Below are positions 26,114-35,050 of a stretch of DNA of 64,000 nucleotides, piece after piece. The translations under genes and the position numbers were made by a program. The notes beneath the pieces were generated by a model. That model did not search any database and had not been told where the DNA came from. It saw only the letters and a program-made list of their open reading frames with translations. Origin of the DNA: Mycobacterium sp. Z3061 (GTDB taxonomy: Bacteria; Actinomycetota; Actinomycetes; Mycobacteriales; Mycobacteriaceae); assembly GCF_031583025.1 (NCBI RefSeq), contig NZ_CP134062.1:248001-312000 (forward strand). Reading direction: 5' to 3'. The stretch's first letter is position 1, and every line of letters begins with the position of its first letter.

Positions 26114-27303
26114 CCGAGCCGGACTACGGGGTCGTCCTCAGCGATGCCGACCGCGCATTCCGCGACGAGGTGCGCGAGTTCCTTGCCGCGGCGCTGACCT
26201 CCGACCTGCGGGGGCGCGGCCATGACAAGACCGACCATCTGGTTCGAATGCGGCTGTGGCAGGAGCGACTTCATGAGGCCGGCCTGGCTGCCATCTCGTG
26301 GCCGAAACAGTTTGGCGGCCGCGGCGCCGGTCCGGTTCAGCAGCTGATTTTCAACGCCGAGATGGCTGCCGCACACGCCCCCGAACCCATCAACCGCAGC
26401 GCGATCAACCAGCTGGGGCCGACCATCATTCAGTGGGGCTCCGAGGAGCAGCGCGCCAATTACCTGCCGAGGATTCTGTCTGGCGCAGATGTCTGGTGCC
26501 AGGGTTTCAGTGAACCTGAGGCGGGTAGCGACCTGGCCGCATTGAGGACGAAGGCCGAGATCGACGGTGACGAGTTGGTGGTCACCGGGCAGAAGACCTG
26601 GACTTCCAAAGCTGAGTATGCGGACTGGATCTACATTTTGGCTCGTACCGACCCAGCGGCGGAGAAGCACGCGGGTATCAGTTGCGTTCTGGTGCCTTTG
26701 AGTTCGCCGGGAATCGAGATCCGTCCCATCCGGCAGATCACCGGGCAGGCGGAGTTCAACGAGGTGTTCTTCGATTCGGTACGGGTGCCGCGAGCGAACG
26801 TGGTCGGCCCGTTGCATGGCGGATGGCGGGTGGCCAAGTCGACTCTCGGCTACGAACGCGTCGGCCAGAGCCGCACTCACCGCATCGAGCGACGACTGGC
26901 AATTCTGGTCAAGATGGCCCAGGACGACAACGCGCTGACCCGGGATGGGTTGGACGACAGCTATGTCGCCGATCGCATCGCTGGTTTCGCCGCGCGGGTT
27001 GAGGCGCTGCGCCAGATCTCGGCGCAGGCCACCGCCGCCGGTGTCCGCGGTGTGAGTCCCGGACCCGAGGCCTCGGTGGCCAAACTGTTGACCTCCGAAG
27101 TCGACCAGGAGATGGCTAACTTCGGGCTGGACCTCGCGGGGCCATCTGGAATCCTGGATGGCAACTCGATCGGCACTGCGAAGAGTGGCAACGTCGCTCA
27201 GAGCTACCTGCTGATGCGGGCAGCGACGTTCGGCGCGGGCACCTCAGAAGTGCAACGCAACGTGATCGCGGAGAAACTACTGGGGTTGCCACGTGACCCT
27301 TGA
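26110..27303 (+). CDS. Acyl-CoA dehydrogenase, first subunit of a pair
   Basis: A 397-residue FAD enzyme with the usual signatures: CQGFSEPEAGSDLAAL (FAD/acyl contact), GQKTWTS, and near the C-terminus GAGTSEVQRNVIAEKLLGLP. GTG overlaps the amidohydrolase stop (GTGA), and the last 11 bases overlap the next acyl-CoA dehydrogenase. This adjacent full-length plus shorter arrangement is that of the heterotetrameric steroid enzymes (ChsE1-ChsE2 type), which act on bulky ring-containing acyl-CoAs. Confidence 0.92.
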   Translation: MTEPDYGVVLSDADRAFRDEVREFLAAALTSDLRGRGHDKTDHLVRMRLWQERLHEAGLAAISWPKQFGGRGAGPVQQLIFNAEMAAAHAPEPINRSAINQLGPTIIQWGSEEQRANYLPRILSGADVWCQGFSEPEAGSDLAALRTKAEIDGDELVVTGQKTWTSKAEYADWIYILARTDPAAEKHAGISCVLVPLSSPGIEIRPIRQITGQAEFNEVFFDSVRVPRANVVGPLHGGWRVAKSTLGYERVGQSRTHRIERRLAILVKMAQDDNALTRDGLDDSYVADRIAGFAARVEALRQISAQATAAGVRGVSPGPEASVAKLLTSEVDQEMANFGLDLAGPSGILDGNSIGTAKSGNVAQSYLLMRAATFGAGTSEVQRNVIAEKLLGLPRDP

Positions 27304-28372
27304 CTCAGCCCGTGGGTTGGACAACATCGCCGACACGGCCGAAGAACTTGCAGCTCTGCGGGATTCGGCTGATGAGGTGCTGCGCCGATCGTGGTCGCTC
27401 GTCGCTTTCCGGGACATGCTTGAAGGCTCGGTATTCGAGCCGGGGTTATGGCGGACGGTCGCCGAGCTGGGTTGGCCGGACGTGCTGGTGACCGAGAACC
27501 GCGGAGGGGGAGGCGGAGTCCTGCGCGAGTTGTGTGTGCTGGCCGAGGCGGCCGGCGCCGCGGCAGCCCCAATTCCGCTGGCGGGGGTGGCTGCCGCTGC
27601 CTGGTGCGCGGACCGCTGCGTCGACGGCGTTGTTCTACTACTGCCAACACTTGGCGAGCGCACCGGCGTCGGTGTCTCGGGAGTGTGGCCGGTGGTGCCC
27701 TACGCGGTGGTGGCCGGCGCCTTGCTGGTGTGCGCGGGTGCGGGTGACCAGGCCGTGCTGGGGTTGGTCGACATCAATGGGGTGGGGGTCAAGATCGAGC
27801 CGCTGACACCGCTGGATCACAACCCCGCCGCGCGAATCTCATTGCAGGAAGCACCAATCGACGTCCTAGCCGAAGGCCGGCACGCCGAGTCACGCCACCG
27901 TGGGGCAGTGCTGCGTGCACAGATCGCCCAAGTGTCCGAACTGGTCGGCATTGCGGCGGCCGCCAACGACGCTGCAACCGAATACGCGAAGATACGTCGA
28001 GCCTTCGGCCGGCCGATCGGCGCGTACCAGGCGATCAAGCATCGTTTGGTTGACCAGAGGTGTGCGATCGAGATCGGTCGGGCGCTGGTCAGTAGGGCCG
28101 CTGATGCGTGCCAGGACGACCATCCCGATGCCGCCGCGCTGACGTCGCTAGCAGCGTTCTGGGGGATCGATGCGCTGCGTCCAGTGGCCGAAGGCGCCAC
28201 GCAAGTCTTCGGCGGCATCGCCTTCACGTGGGAGCACGACGCGCATGTGCACCTTCGCCGGGCAGCCACCTCCGCTGCCTTGCTCGGTTCCCGCGCCTAT
28301 CACCGCCAAGCGGTGACGCGCTGGCTAGGGGCGGGTAACCGTCTCACCCGTGAGGGGACTGCCGGCGCATGA
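27293..28372 (+). CDS. Acyl-CoA dehydrogenase-like, second subunit of a pair
   Basis: A 359-residue degenerate acyl-CoA dehydrogenase. The N-terminal and beta domains are weakly conserved, but the C-terminal part keeps RRAFGRPIGAYQAIKHRLVD and GATQVFGGIAFTWEHDAH. It lacks the EPEAGSD and GTSEIQR motifs of its partner, as do FadE28-type subunits. GTG 27293 overlaps the first subunit by 11 bases. It very probably forms an alpha2-beta2 enzyme with the product of 26110. Confidence 0.88.
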   Translation: MTLDSARGLDNIADTAEELAALRDSADEVLRRSWSLVAFRDMLEGSVFEPGLWRTVAELGWPDVLVTENRGGGGGVLRELCVLAEAAGAAAAPIPLAGVAAAAWCADRCVDGVVLLLPTLGERTGVGVSGVWPVVPYAVVAGALLVCAGAGDQAVLGLVDINGVGVKIEPLTPLDHNPAARISLQEAPIDVLAEGRHAESRHRGAVLRAQIAQVSELVGIAAAANDAATEYAKIRRAFGRPIGAYQAIKHRLVDQRCAIEIGRALVSRAADACQDDHPDAAALTSLAAFWGIDALRPVAEGATQVFGGIAFTWEHDAHVHLRRAATSAALLGSRAYHRQAVTRWLGAGNRLTREGTAGA

Positions 28373-30465
28373 CGCACTTCCTATCCGGTGTGACCGTCTT
28401 GCAGCTTGGCGACGGCATTGCAGGAGCGGCTGCGTCGGCACTGCTGGCCAGCCTCGGCGCTCGGGTCAGCCGGGTCCCTCGTGGTGAAGTGCCTGGCCGT
28501 GCCGGTCCGATCATCCGCGGAAAGGCCGGTCCCATCGCCGCCGTCGATCTGATCCTTGATCGGGGCAAGCGGATCATTGTGCCGGCTGACGAGTCTTTGC
28601 CATTGATAACGGGTTTCGACATCGTGGTCGTGGACCACGACCGGGTGGTCGAACCGCCGGCAGCCGAACACGCCGTGGTGGTGTGCATCACCCCATTCGG
28701 GTTGCACGGACCGCGGTCTGGGCAACCGGGCGGCGAGCTTGTCGCCCAGGCCGCGGGGGGAATGCTCGCGACGATCGAAGATGCCGATGGAACACCGGTG
28801 CCGGCACCGGGCTATGTGGCACTCAAGGCGGCCGGAGCGGTCGCCGCCCTCGCGGCGCTGCACGGCCTGGACGAACGCAACAACACGCAAGCTCCGGTCC
28901 TGGTCGACGTGTCGGTGCAGGAGGCGGTTACTTTCGCCGCCGCCCTGCCGGAGTGCGCCCATGTGCTCTACTCCTGCCCCGGCAGGGCCGGCAGCGGCCG
29001 CTATCTCGCGCCGTCCGGACTATTCCGGAGCTCTGACGGCCTGGTGCGCATCACCGCGGTGGAGAACCACCAGTGGCGCGGTTTGATTGCCGCGCTGGGT
29101 CATCCGGGATGGGCCGAGGGGCTCGATGAGCGAGACGCCCGCATCGAGCACTCGGACCTGATAAACCAGCACGTGACCAGGTGGGCCGAAACTCGCGACA
29201 AAGAGGGATGCGCAGCACTGTTGCAGGCGCACGGCGTGCCTTCCACGCCAGTGAACACCCCACGGGAGATTCTGACTTCGCCCCAGTTCATTTCGCGCCG
29301 AGCGGTGTCGGAGGCAGACCTGGCGGGGACTGTGTTATCGGTGCTCGCGCCGCCATGGCTGGTGACAACTGCAGGGCGGATCGGCCGGCATCGGACCGGG
29401 CGCCTCAGGGATCTGCGGATCGTCGAGCTGACCCATGTGCTTGCGGGTCCGATCATCGGTGCGCTGCTCGGTGGCATGGGGGCTCAGGTGCTGAGGGTCG
29501 AGGATGCGGAACGCCTCGACATCTACCGGCGCACCGGCCCTTTCGCCAACGGCGAGCCGGGCGTCGAGCGGGGCGCCTACTTTGCGGTGTCCAACCACTC
29601 CAAACAGAGCCTGCTCATCGAGCCCGCGAGCGCCACTGCCGAAGTGGCTGCCGTGTTGATGGATTCCGACGTCCTCATCGAGAATGTCGGTGGGTCGCGT
29701 TTGAAGCGCCTGGGTGTCAACCCCGACGCGATCGCGGGTTCCGGCCGGCTCGCGGTGCGGGTTTCAGGCTTCGGTGCGACGGGTCCGATGGCCGGATATC
29801 GGGTGTATGCCAACAACGTTCAGTCCTACGGCGGCTTGGCCGGGCTGACGATCGGGCCCGACGGCTCCCCGGCACGGCTGGGTACGGTTCTTGCCGACCC
29901 GTTGTCGTCGATCGTGGCCGCCGCAGTGATTGCAGCCTGGGCCGTCGGGCCGCAGCGCGACAGCGGCGCCCTGATCGATCTCTCCATGGCCGAGGTGGTC
30001 GCTTTCACTGTGGCCGAGTACGTGGCCGCAGCTTCGGCGCCCGATGCGATCGGTGACAACCCGACACCGCCGCACCGCGGCGTGTACCAGGCCTCTGACG
30101 GTCGTTGGGTGGCAGTCGAACTCATTGATCCGGAAGACTGGGTGCGCCTGGCTGCAATAACTTCCGACGCTCGGCAGCTGCCCGATTTGGTCGCCGCAGC
30201 GCCGGCCCACGACGTGGCGGCCCACTTCACGGCCGCTGGGCTGCGCGCCGCCGTGGTACAGCGCGCGGAGGACCTGGTGGCTGACCCGCATCTGGCTGCG
30301 CGCGGCTTCTTTCCCGAAATCGCCCATCCCGATCCCTCGATCGGAACGGCGCGTCTCGTCGGTTTGCCATGGCGATTCGCGGGGCGTGGTCCGGTTAGGT
30401 TGGCGCCGCCACCGGCGCTGGGCAGCGCGAACACTCGTCACGAAAGGATCACCAGTGCAACCTGA
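28369..30465 (+). CDS. Tandem-fused class III CoA-transferase (CaiB/BaiF)
   Basis: A 698-residue fusion of two CaiB/BaiF domains; the second begins near residue 345 (LRDLRIVELTHVLAGPIIGALLGGMGAQV). In class III transferases a conserved Asp carries the acyl group. The second half has a candidate at that position (GTVLADPLSS), whereas the first half reads APGYVALKAAG with no Asp, so only one half is likely to be catalytic. ATG overlaps the preceding stop (ATGA). It moves CoA between an acyl-CoA donor and a carboxylate of the pathway. Confidence 0.9.
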   Translation: MTHFLSGVTVLQLGDGIAGAAASALLASLGARVSRVPRGEVPGRAGPIIRGKAGPIAAVDLILDRGKRIIVPADESLPLITGFDIVVVDHDRVVEPPAAEHAVVVCITPFGLHGPRSGQPGGELVAQAAGGMLATIEDADGTPVPAPGYVALKAAGAVAALAALHGLDERNNTQAPVLVDVSVQEAVTFAAALPECAHVLYSCPGRAGSGRYLAPSGLFRSSDGLVRITAVENHQWRGLIAALGHPGWAEGLDERDARIEHSDLINQHVTRWAETRDKEGCAALLQAHGVPSTPVNTPREILTSPQFISRRAVSEADLAGTVLSVLAPPWLVTTAGRIGRHRTGRLRDLRIVELTHVLAGPIIGALLGGMGAQVLRVEDAERLDIYRRTGPFANGEPGVERGAYFAVSNHSKQSLLIEPASATAEVAAVLMDSDVLIENVGGSRLKRLGVNPDAIAGSGRLAVRVSGFGATGPMAGYRVYANNVQSYGGLAGLTIGPDGSPARLGTVLADPLSSIVAAAVIAAWAVGPQRDSGALIDLSMAEVVAFTVAEYVAAASAPDAIGDNPTPPHRGVYQASDGRWVAVELIDPEDWVRLAAITSDARQLPDLVAAAPAHDVAAHFTAAGLRAAVVQRAEDLVADPHLAARGFFPEIAHPDPSIGTARLVGLPWRFAGRGPVRLAPPPALGSANTRHERITSAT

Positions 30466-30688
30466 CTCGCACCCGGCGACGGTGTGGGCCGCGACATTCG
30501 TCCCTTCGAAGTCGCCGATCCCCGGATACGGCATGGACGGTTACAGCGTCGCCTGGGTCGACACCAGCGACGGCCGCCTGCAAGTGCTCGTATCCGGGCC
30601 GCGTCCAACACCCGGGACTGTCGGCAGGCTGATCGAACGCGAGCTGAATGAAACGAAAACCCGTTTTTTCGAGGCGGATCCGACGTGA
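30455..30688 (+). CDS. Small OB-fold (DUF35-like) partner of thiolase-fold protein
   Basis: A 77-residue protein. PIPGYGMDGYSVAWVDTSDG followed by a strand and PTPGTVGRLIE resembles the OB-fold half of DUF35 proteins; the zinc-ribbon half is absent. GTG 30455 follows GAAAGGA. It overlaps the CoA-transferase by 11 bases and the thiolase-fold gene by 4. Its position directly before a thiolase-fold gene is the main support, since DUF35 proteins act as essential partners of thiolase-fold aldolases and lipid-transfer proteins. Confidence 0.6.
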   Translation: MQPDSHPATVWAATFVPSKSPIPGYGMDGYSVAWVDTSDGRLQVLVSGPRPTPGTVGRLIERELNETKTRFFEADPT

Positions 30689-31803
30689 CCGGCACATACA
30701 TCGCGGGTATCGGCCTCACTCCTTTCGGTCGGCACTCCGATCACCCGCTGGCCGACCTCGGCGTTCTGGCGGCCAGAAAGGCGCTCACCGACGCAGCTCT
30801 CGACTATGACGCCGTCGGCGAGGTCTTCACCTCGTCGTCGATGGCGCCGCCCCAGACCGGCTTGAGAGTTGCACACCAGCTCGGCCGCACCGGAATTGCG
30901 GTTACCGCGATCGAAAGCGCCTCAGCCGGCGGGATGGTCGCGTTACGACACGCCGTCTGGGCTGTCAGCTCCGGCCGGTGCAGCACCGCGTTGGCCATCG
31001 GCTACGAAAAGACCACCGCGCTGGAACCGGGCGGAGTAGTGCCGGTGGCTGTCGATTTCTGGGACCGCTTTCCGCCACAGGTGCACTACGCCATCGAGGC
31101 AGCCCGGTGGCTGCACGACTCCGACAGCAAAGCTGAGGTGATCGGCGCCGTCGCGGCCAAGTCCTACAACCAGGCGCGGCTGAATCCGATGGCCGCGCGG
31201 CGCAACGAGAACGAGGTCACCATCGAGCAGGTCATGTCCTCCCGAACGGTAGCCGAGCCGCTGACGAAGATGATGTGCCACGCCTCGGTGGATGGCGGCG
31301 CTGCAATCGTCGTTACCCGGCAACCCCATTCGCGATCTGTGCCCGTTGCCGCAATCGAGCAGACCAGCTGGCCGAGTGACCCGTCCTGGCCGCTAGCCGG
31401 ACCGTGCGTGGGCCCGCCCTCGCAGATCACCCTGACCGCCAACCGGGCGTACCAACATGCCGGAGTCGCACCCGCCGACGTGGGCATCGTATCGCTGCAC
31501 GACATGTGCGCCAGCGAAGAAATCACCGCTCTGATCGCACTCGGCCTCGCTGACGTCCGCGGGGTCGCGGAGCTGGCCGGCACCGGGGAGCTGGCCAGTG
31601 GGGGCCGGTTGCCGACGAACACGGACGGCGGGTGCCTGGCCCGCGGTCATGCCTTTGGGGCGACCGGCCTGGCCCAGGTGGCAGAGGTCGTCAGTCAGCT
31701 TCGCGGCGAGGCGGATTCGCGGCAGGTCGCGGATCCGCGTATGGGCTTGGCACAGGCGATGGGTGGCGGTGGCTCATGTGTTGTCGCCGTGCTGGGCCGG
31801 TGA
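30685..31803 (+). CDS. Thiolase-fold protein lacking the nucleophilic Cys (aldolase-like)
   Basis: A 372-residue SCP-x/Ltp-type thiolase homologue. The position of the acyl-accepting cysteine (normally near ACASG) reads IESASAGGM, with Ser in its place, while the GHAFGATG loop and the C-terminal GGGGSCVVAVL are kept. Ltp2-type aldolases of steroid side-chain breakdown likewise lack the cysteine and need a DUF35 partner. Here a small OB-fold protein precedes it with a 4-base overlap. Retro-aldol cleavage of a beta-hydroxyacyl-CoA is the best guess. Last gene of the operon. Confidence 0.85.
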   Translation: MTGTYIAGIGLTPFGRHSDHPLADLGVLAARKALTDAALDYDAVGEVFTSSSMAPPQTGLRVAHQLGRTGIAVTAIESASAGGMVALRHAVWAVSSGRCSTALAIGYEKTTALEPGGVVPVAVDFWDRFPPQVHYAIEAARWLHDSDSKAEVIGAVAAKSYNQARLNPMAARRNENEVTIEQVMSSRTVAEPLTKMMCHASVDGGAAIVVTRQPHSRSVPVAAIEQTSWPSDPSWPLAGPCVGPPSQITLTANRAYQHAGVAPADVGIVSLHDMCASEEITALIALGLADVRGVAELAGTGELASGGRLPTNTDGGCLARGHAFGATGLAQVAEVVSQLRGEADSRQVADPRMGLAQAMGGGGSCVVAVLGR

Positions 31804-31813
31804 TCTGAATTGG

Positions 31814-32365
31814 TCAAGCGTTGCTGAATGACGAACTCACAAAGCGCTCCACCATTTTTCGTTCAGCCACCGGGTCTTTGAGTGGCCAGCACCAGAGCGA
31901 CAGAAAGACGTGAATAAGCCACTGTTCGGCGAGGGGGTCACGCTGGTTTAGTCCGAGCATCTCAGCGGCGAAGACAGCTATGGAGGGTGTCGATGTCAGC
32001 CATTCATTGCCGGGCGCCAACCGTACCGAGCGCATGAGCTGGACCAAGGGATCTGCTCGCATACGTTGCAGGGCAACGATTGTGGCGGTGACGACGCGGT
32101 CCGTCCCGGTGAGATCCCGGATCGCATCGCGCACCGCCTCCAGAATGCGGGTAGCTTGCTGGGTGACGACGGCGTCGCGGATAGCCGCCTTGCCCCCGGC
32201 CCGCCGGTAGATCGTTGCCGGTGAGCAATGAACTTTGGCCGCCAGGTCCTCGATGCTGAACGCCTCGTAGCCGGCTTCGGTGATGAGTTCAGCGGCCGCG
32301 CTGTAAATGCGTTTGGCCGCTTCATTGTTCCGGTCCCCGCCTAGCAACCAGTCGTCATGTGGCAT
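31814..32365 (-). CDS. TetR family transcriptional regulator
   Basis: A 183-residue regulator. The helix-turn-helix lies at about residues 30-68 (SIEDLAAKVHCSPATIYRRAGGK). The N-terminus MPHDDWLLGGDRNNEAAKRI shares PHDDW and a following EAAxR with the small protein at 42726. It is divergent from a P450 gene across 193 bases that contain two GAGAATTT repeats 20 bases apart, and convergent with the aldolase-like gene. It is one of three TetR genes in the island and a candidate pathway regulator. Confidence 0.87.
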   Translation of the reverse strand: MPHDDWLLGGDRNNEAAKRIYSAAAELITEAGYEAFSIEDLAAKVHCSPATIYRRAGGKAAIRDAVVTQQATRILEAVRDAIRDLTGTDRVVTATIVALQRMRADPLVQLMRSVRLAPGNEWLTSTPSIAVFAAEMLGLNQRDPLAEQWLIHVFLSLWCWPLKDPVAERKMVERFVSSSFSNA

Positions 32366-32395
32366 GGAAGCACCGCCTATCGAACGTGCAGAGCA

Positions 32396-32427
32396 GAGAA
32401 TTTATCTCGCACCGTGAGAATTTCTGG
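32396..32427. promoter_or_regulatory. Two TetR-operator-like repeats
   Basis: GAGAATTTATCTC (32396-32408) and GAGAATTTCTGG (32416-32427) share GAGAATTT, and each is partly palindromic around ATTT. Their starts are exactly 20 bases apart, two helical turns. They lie between the TetR gene and the divergent P450. No other signal was seen in the 193-base gap. Confidence 0.6.
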
Positions 32428-32558
32428 TGACATTTATCAGTCTAATCCGCTGGTGTTCGGGTGCGAGCCGGGGTGGCGGCCCGGCCGGTGAAACAGATCG
32501 ATTATCAACATTGTGGCCGCGCGTTGACGACTCGCTTGGGCGAGGTCAGCCTGAGTCA

Positions 32559-33773
32559 ATGACCGTTCTAGCTGATCCGACCAGTTTCTTCGGGGCTGAG
32601 TCGCTGCAGGATCCGTATCCACTGTACGACCGGATGCGTGCGCAGGCGCCGGTGCACCGGATCGGTGACTCGGAGTTCTACGCCGTCTGCGGCTGGGATG
32701 CGATAGTCGACGCGGTCAACCGAGTGGACGACTTCTCGTCCAACCTCACCGCGACCATGGTTTATCACGCGGACGGTCGCGTCAGCGCTCTGCCGATGAT
32801 GGAGGCGGGAAGTCCATCGCACGCGTTGGCTACCGCTGACGACCCAGCGCACGCGGTACATCGCAAGATCTTGTTGCCGCACTTGTCCGCGAAAAGGGTT
32901 CACATCATTGAGGAATATGCGCGCAGTGTCGCGAATCGTCTGTGGGAGGAGAACTTGGCCGACGGGCAGATCGAGTGGATGAGCGCCCTGGCGAATCGGC
33001 TGCCCATGATGGTGGTTGCCGAACTCCTGGGTCTGCCCGATGCCGATGTCGACGATCTGATCCGTCTGGGCTTTGCCACGACAACGTTGCTCGACGGGGT
33101 GGTTTCGCAGGCTCAACTGGAGGCGGCGGGGGTTGCCGCCTTCGAATTGTCCGCCTACGTCATGGAACATTTCGAAAAGTCCAGCGGTGCTGACGAACAC
33201 GGGCTGATCCCGGACCTGGCCGCGCGATACGCCTCCGGTGAAGTAGACCAGACCGTGGCCATGGGAATCATGCTGACACTGTTCAGTGCCGCGGGGGAGT
33301 CCACCGCATCACTGTTGGGTAGTGCAGCGTGGATCCTTGCCGATCGTCCCGAGATCCAGCAGCAGTTGCGCGCGAACCCTGATCTGTTGAACGCATTTCT
33401 CGAAGAGGCACTGCGCTACGAGCCGCCGTTTCGCGGACACTACCGGCACGTCTGGCGCGACACCACGCTGGGAGGTGTTGAGGTGCCTGCCAACGGCCAT
33501 CTGTTGTTGATGTGGGGAGCGGCCAATCGTGATCCCGCGCATTTCGAAACACCCGATCAGTTCCGTCTCGATCGGGCCGGAGCGCGAGGTCATGTGACCT
33601 TTGGCAAGGGTGTGCACTTCTGCGTCGGTGCGGCACTGGCGCGATTGGAGGCGCAGATCGTGTTCCGGATGCTTTTGGAGCGGACCAGTTGGATCGAAGC
33701 GACTGATGTCGGCGAGTGGCTGCCCAGCATTCTGGTCAGACGGCTGGACCGTCTCCAGCTGAATACCTGCTGA
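32559..33773 (+). CDS. Cytochrome P450
   Basis: A 404-residue soluble P450. I-helix AAGESTAS, ExxR helix FLEEALRYEPP, and the haem loop FGKGVHFCVG with Cys355. The first conserved block (SLQDPYPLYDRMRAQAPVHRI) supports ATG 32559; longer frames upstream lack P450 sequence. The ribosome site is weak (GAGG at long spacing). It is a single gene divergent from a TetR, probably under its control. It would hydroxylate a hydrophobic substrate with electrons from a ferredoxin not encoded here. Confidence 0.92.
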   Translation: MTVLADPTSFFGAESLQDPYPLYDRMRAQAPVHRIGDSEFYAVCGWDAIVDAVNRVDDFSSNLTATMVYHADGRVSALPMMEAGSPSHALATADDPAHAVHRKILLPHLSAKRVHIIEEYARSVANRLWEENLADGQIEWMSALANRLPMMVVAELLGLPDADVDDLIRLGFATTTLLDGVVSQAQLEAAGVAAFELSAYVMEHFEKSSGADEHGLIPDLAARYASGEVDQTVAMGIMLTLFSAAGESTASLLGSAAWILADRPEIQQQLRANPDLLNAFLEEALRYEPPFRGHYRHVWRDTTLGGVEVPANGHLLLMWGAANRDPAHFETPDQFRLDRAGARGHVTFGKGVHFCVGAALARLEAQIVFRMLLERTSWIEATDVGEWLPSILVRRLDRLQLNTC

Positions 33774-33783
33774 CTTAACGGCT

Positions 33784-33800
33784 TTGCCGGCGGCCGGCAA
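33784..33800. terminator. Hairpin between convergent genes
   Basis: TTGCCGG-CGG-CCGGCAA is a 7-bp perfect stem with a 3-base loop, placed between the P450 stop (33773) and the CoA-transferase stop (33816). It could serve both strands. Confidence 0.5.
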
Positions 33801-33815
33801 CAGTCGCTGAGCCGG

Positions 33816-35036
33816 TCAGCCGATTGCTCCACTGTCCTTGAGCGCGAGGATCCGGTCCCAGTCTCCACCGAGTTCAAGCACCAGTTGTTCGGTGTGTTCG
33901 GCGAACTCCGGTGCCGGTTGCAGCTGCAGAGGTGTCTCATCGAACATCACCGGGCTGGCGACCAGATCGAATGACTCGCCATCGCGTTCGATCGCCACGA
34001 TTCCTCCGTTAGCACGCACCTGGGGGTCGGCAGCCACCTCCGCTGTGTTGAGCACCGGTGCCCACTGACCGTCGAAGTCCGCCAATGCCTTTCGCCAGTA
34101 CTCCAACGGCTGCGCGGCAATCGCGGCGCGGAACCGCTCGGTCGCTTGCACGGCATTCGTCGCCAGCGACTCGTGACTGGCGAACCGGTCGTCAGCGGCG
34201 AGCTCGGGAAGTCCGACGCGTGCGCAGAAGTCGGCGAAGTAGCGAAATGCCTGCAGCGTCGACAATCCCAGGAACCGGCCGTCGCTGGTGCGGTAGAAGC
34301 CGGTGAGCGGATTGTGTGGAGTCACATTCGCGCCGGCCGGACTGGCCACCCACGGCTGCCCACTCATCAGGGCGGCATTGACGGCCACTCCCATCGCCCA
34401 GACGCCGACTCCGAGCAGGGAGATGTCCACGGTTCGGGCCAGACCTGTCCGTTCGCGCTCGAACAACGCAGCAGCGATGCCACCGGCGATGGTCATACCA
34501 CCGATCGAATCCCCATACGCCGGGCCCGGTTGGGCGACAACGCCATCGAGGTCGCTCGGAGTGGTGCTAGCGGCGCCGGCGGCGCGACTCCAGAACCCGG
34601 TCATGTCGTAGCCGCCCTTGCCGCCTTCGTCACCCAGCGGACCGTAGGCACTGCCGCGCGCATAAATGATGCGGGGATTGGCGGCTCGCACGTCGTCGAC
34701 GTCAATCTTGAGCCTGGTGCGCGCATCGGGCAGGAAATTGGTCAAGAACACGTCGCTGGTGCGCACCAGGTCCATCAGCAGCGTGTGCCCGTCCGGTGTC
34801 GAAATATCCAGTGCGATTGATCTTTTGCCACGATTAGCGTGTTCCATCACCGGATTGCGCGCACCTTCGACGGTGATGTTGCCGAGTTGACGCAAACCGC
34901 GCTGGGAGTCCCCGCTGCGCGGGTGCTCGACCTTCACTACATCGGCACCCCAGTCTGCCAGTACCGCTCCTGCCGCCGGGACGAACGTCCACTGGGCAAC
35001 CTCCAGAACGCGCACACCGTCCATTGGTCCACTCAT
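33816..35036 (-). CDS. Class III CoA-transferase (CaiB/BaiF)
   Basis: A 406-residue single-domain CoA-transferase. The start MSGPMDGVRVLEVAQWTF and the loop AYGDSIGGMTIAGG, which holds the conserved acyl-accepting Asp, are intact, so this copy should be active alone as the usual interlocked homodimer. ATG 35036 follows GAGGGG. It lies 14 bases behind the P450 gene in a two-gene operon, suggesting that it activates the carboxylate formed by P450 oxidation without spending ATP. Confidence 0.9.
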   Translation of the reverse strand: MSGPMDGVRVLEVAQWTFVPAAGAVLADWGADVVKVEHPRSGDSQRGLRQLGNITVEGARNPVMEHANRGKRSIALDISTPDGHTLLMDLVRTSDVFLTNFLPDARTRLKIDVDDVRAANPRIIYARGSAYGPLGDEGGKGGYDMTGFWSRAAGAASTTPSDLDGVVAQPGPAYGDSIGGMTIAGGIAAALFERERTGLARTVDISLLGVGVWAMGVAVNAALMSGQPWVASPAGANVTPHNPLTGFYRTSDGRFLGLSTLQAFRYFADFCARVGLPELAADDRFASHESLATNAVQATERFRAAIAAQPLEYWRKALADFDGQWAPVLNTAEVAADPQVRANGGIVAIERDGESFDLVASPVMFDETPLQLQPAPEFAEHTEQLVLELGGDWDRILALKDSGAIG

Positions 35037-35050
35037 ATCGGCATGGCCCC

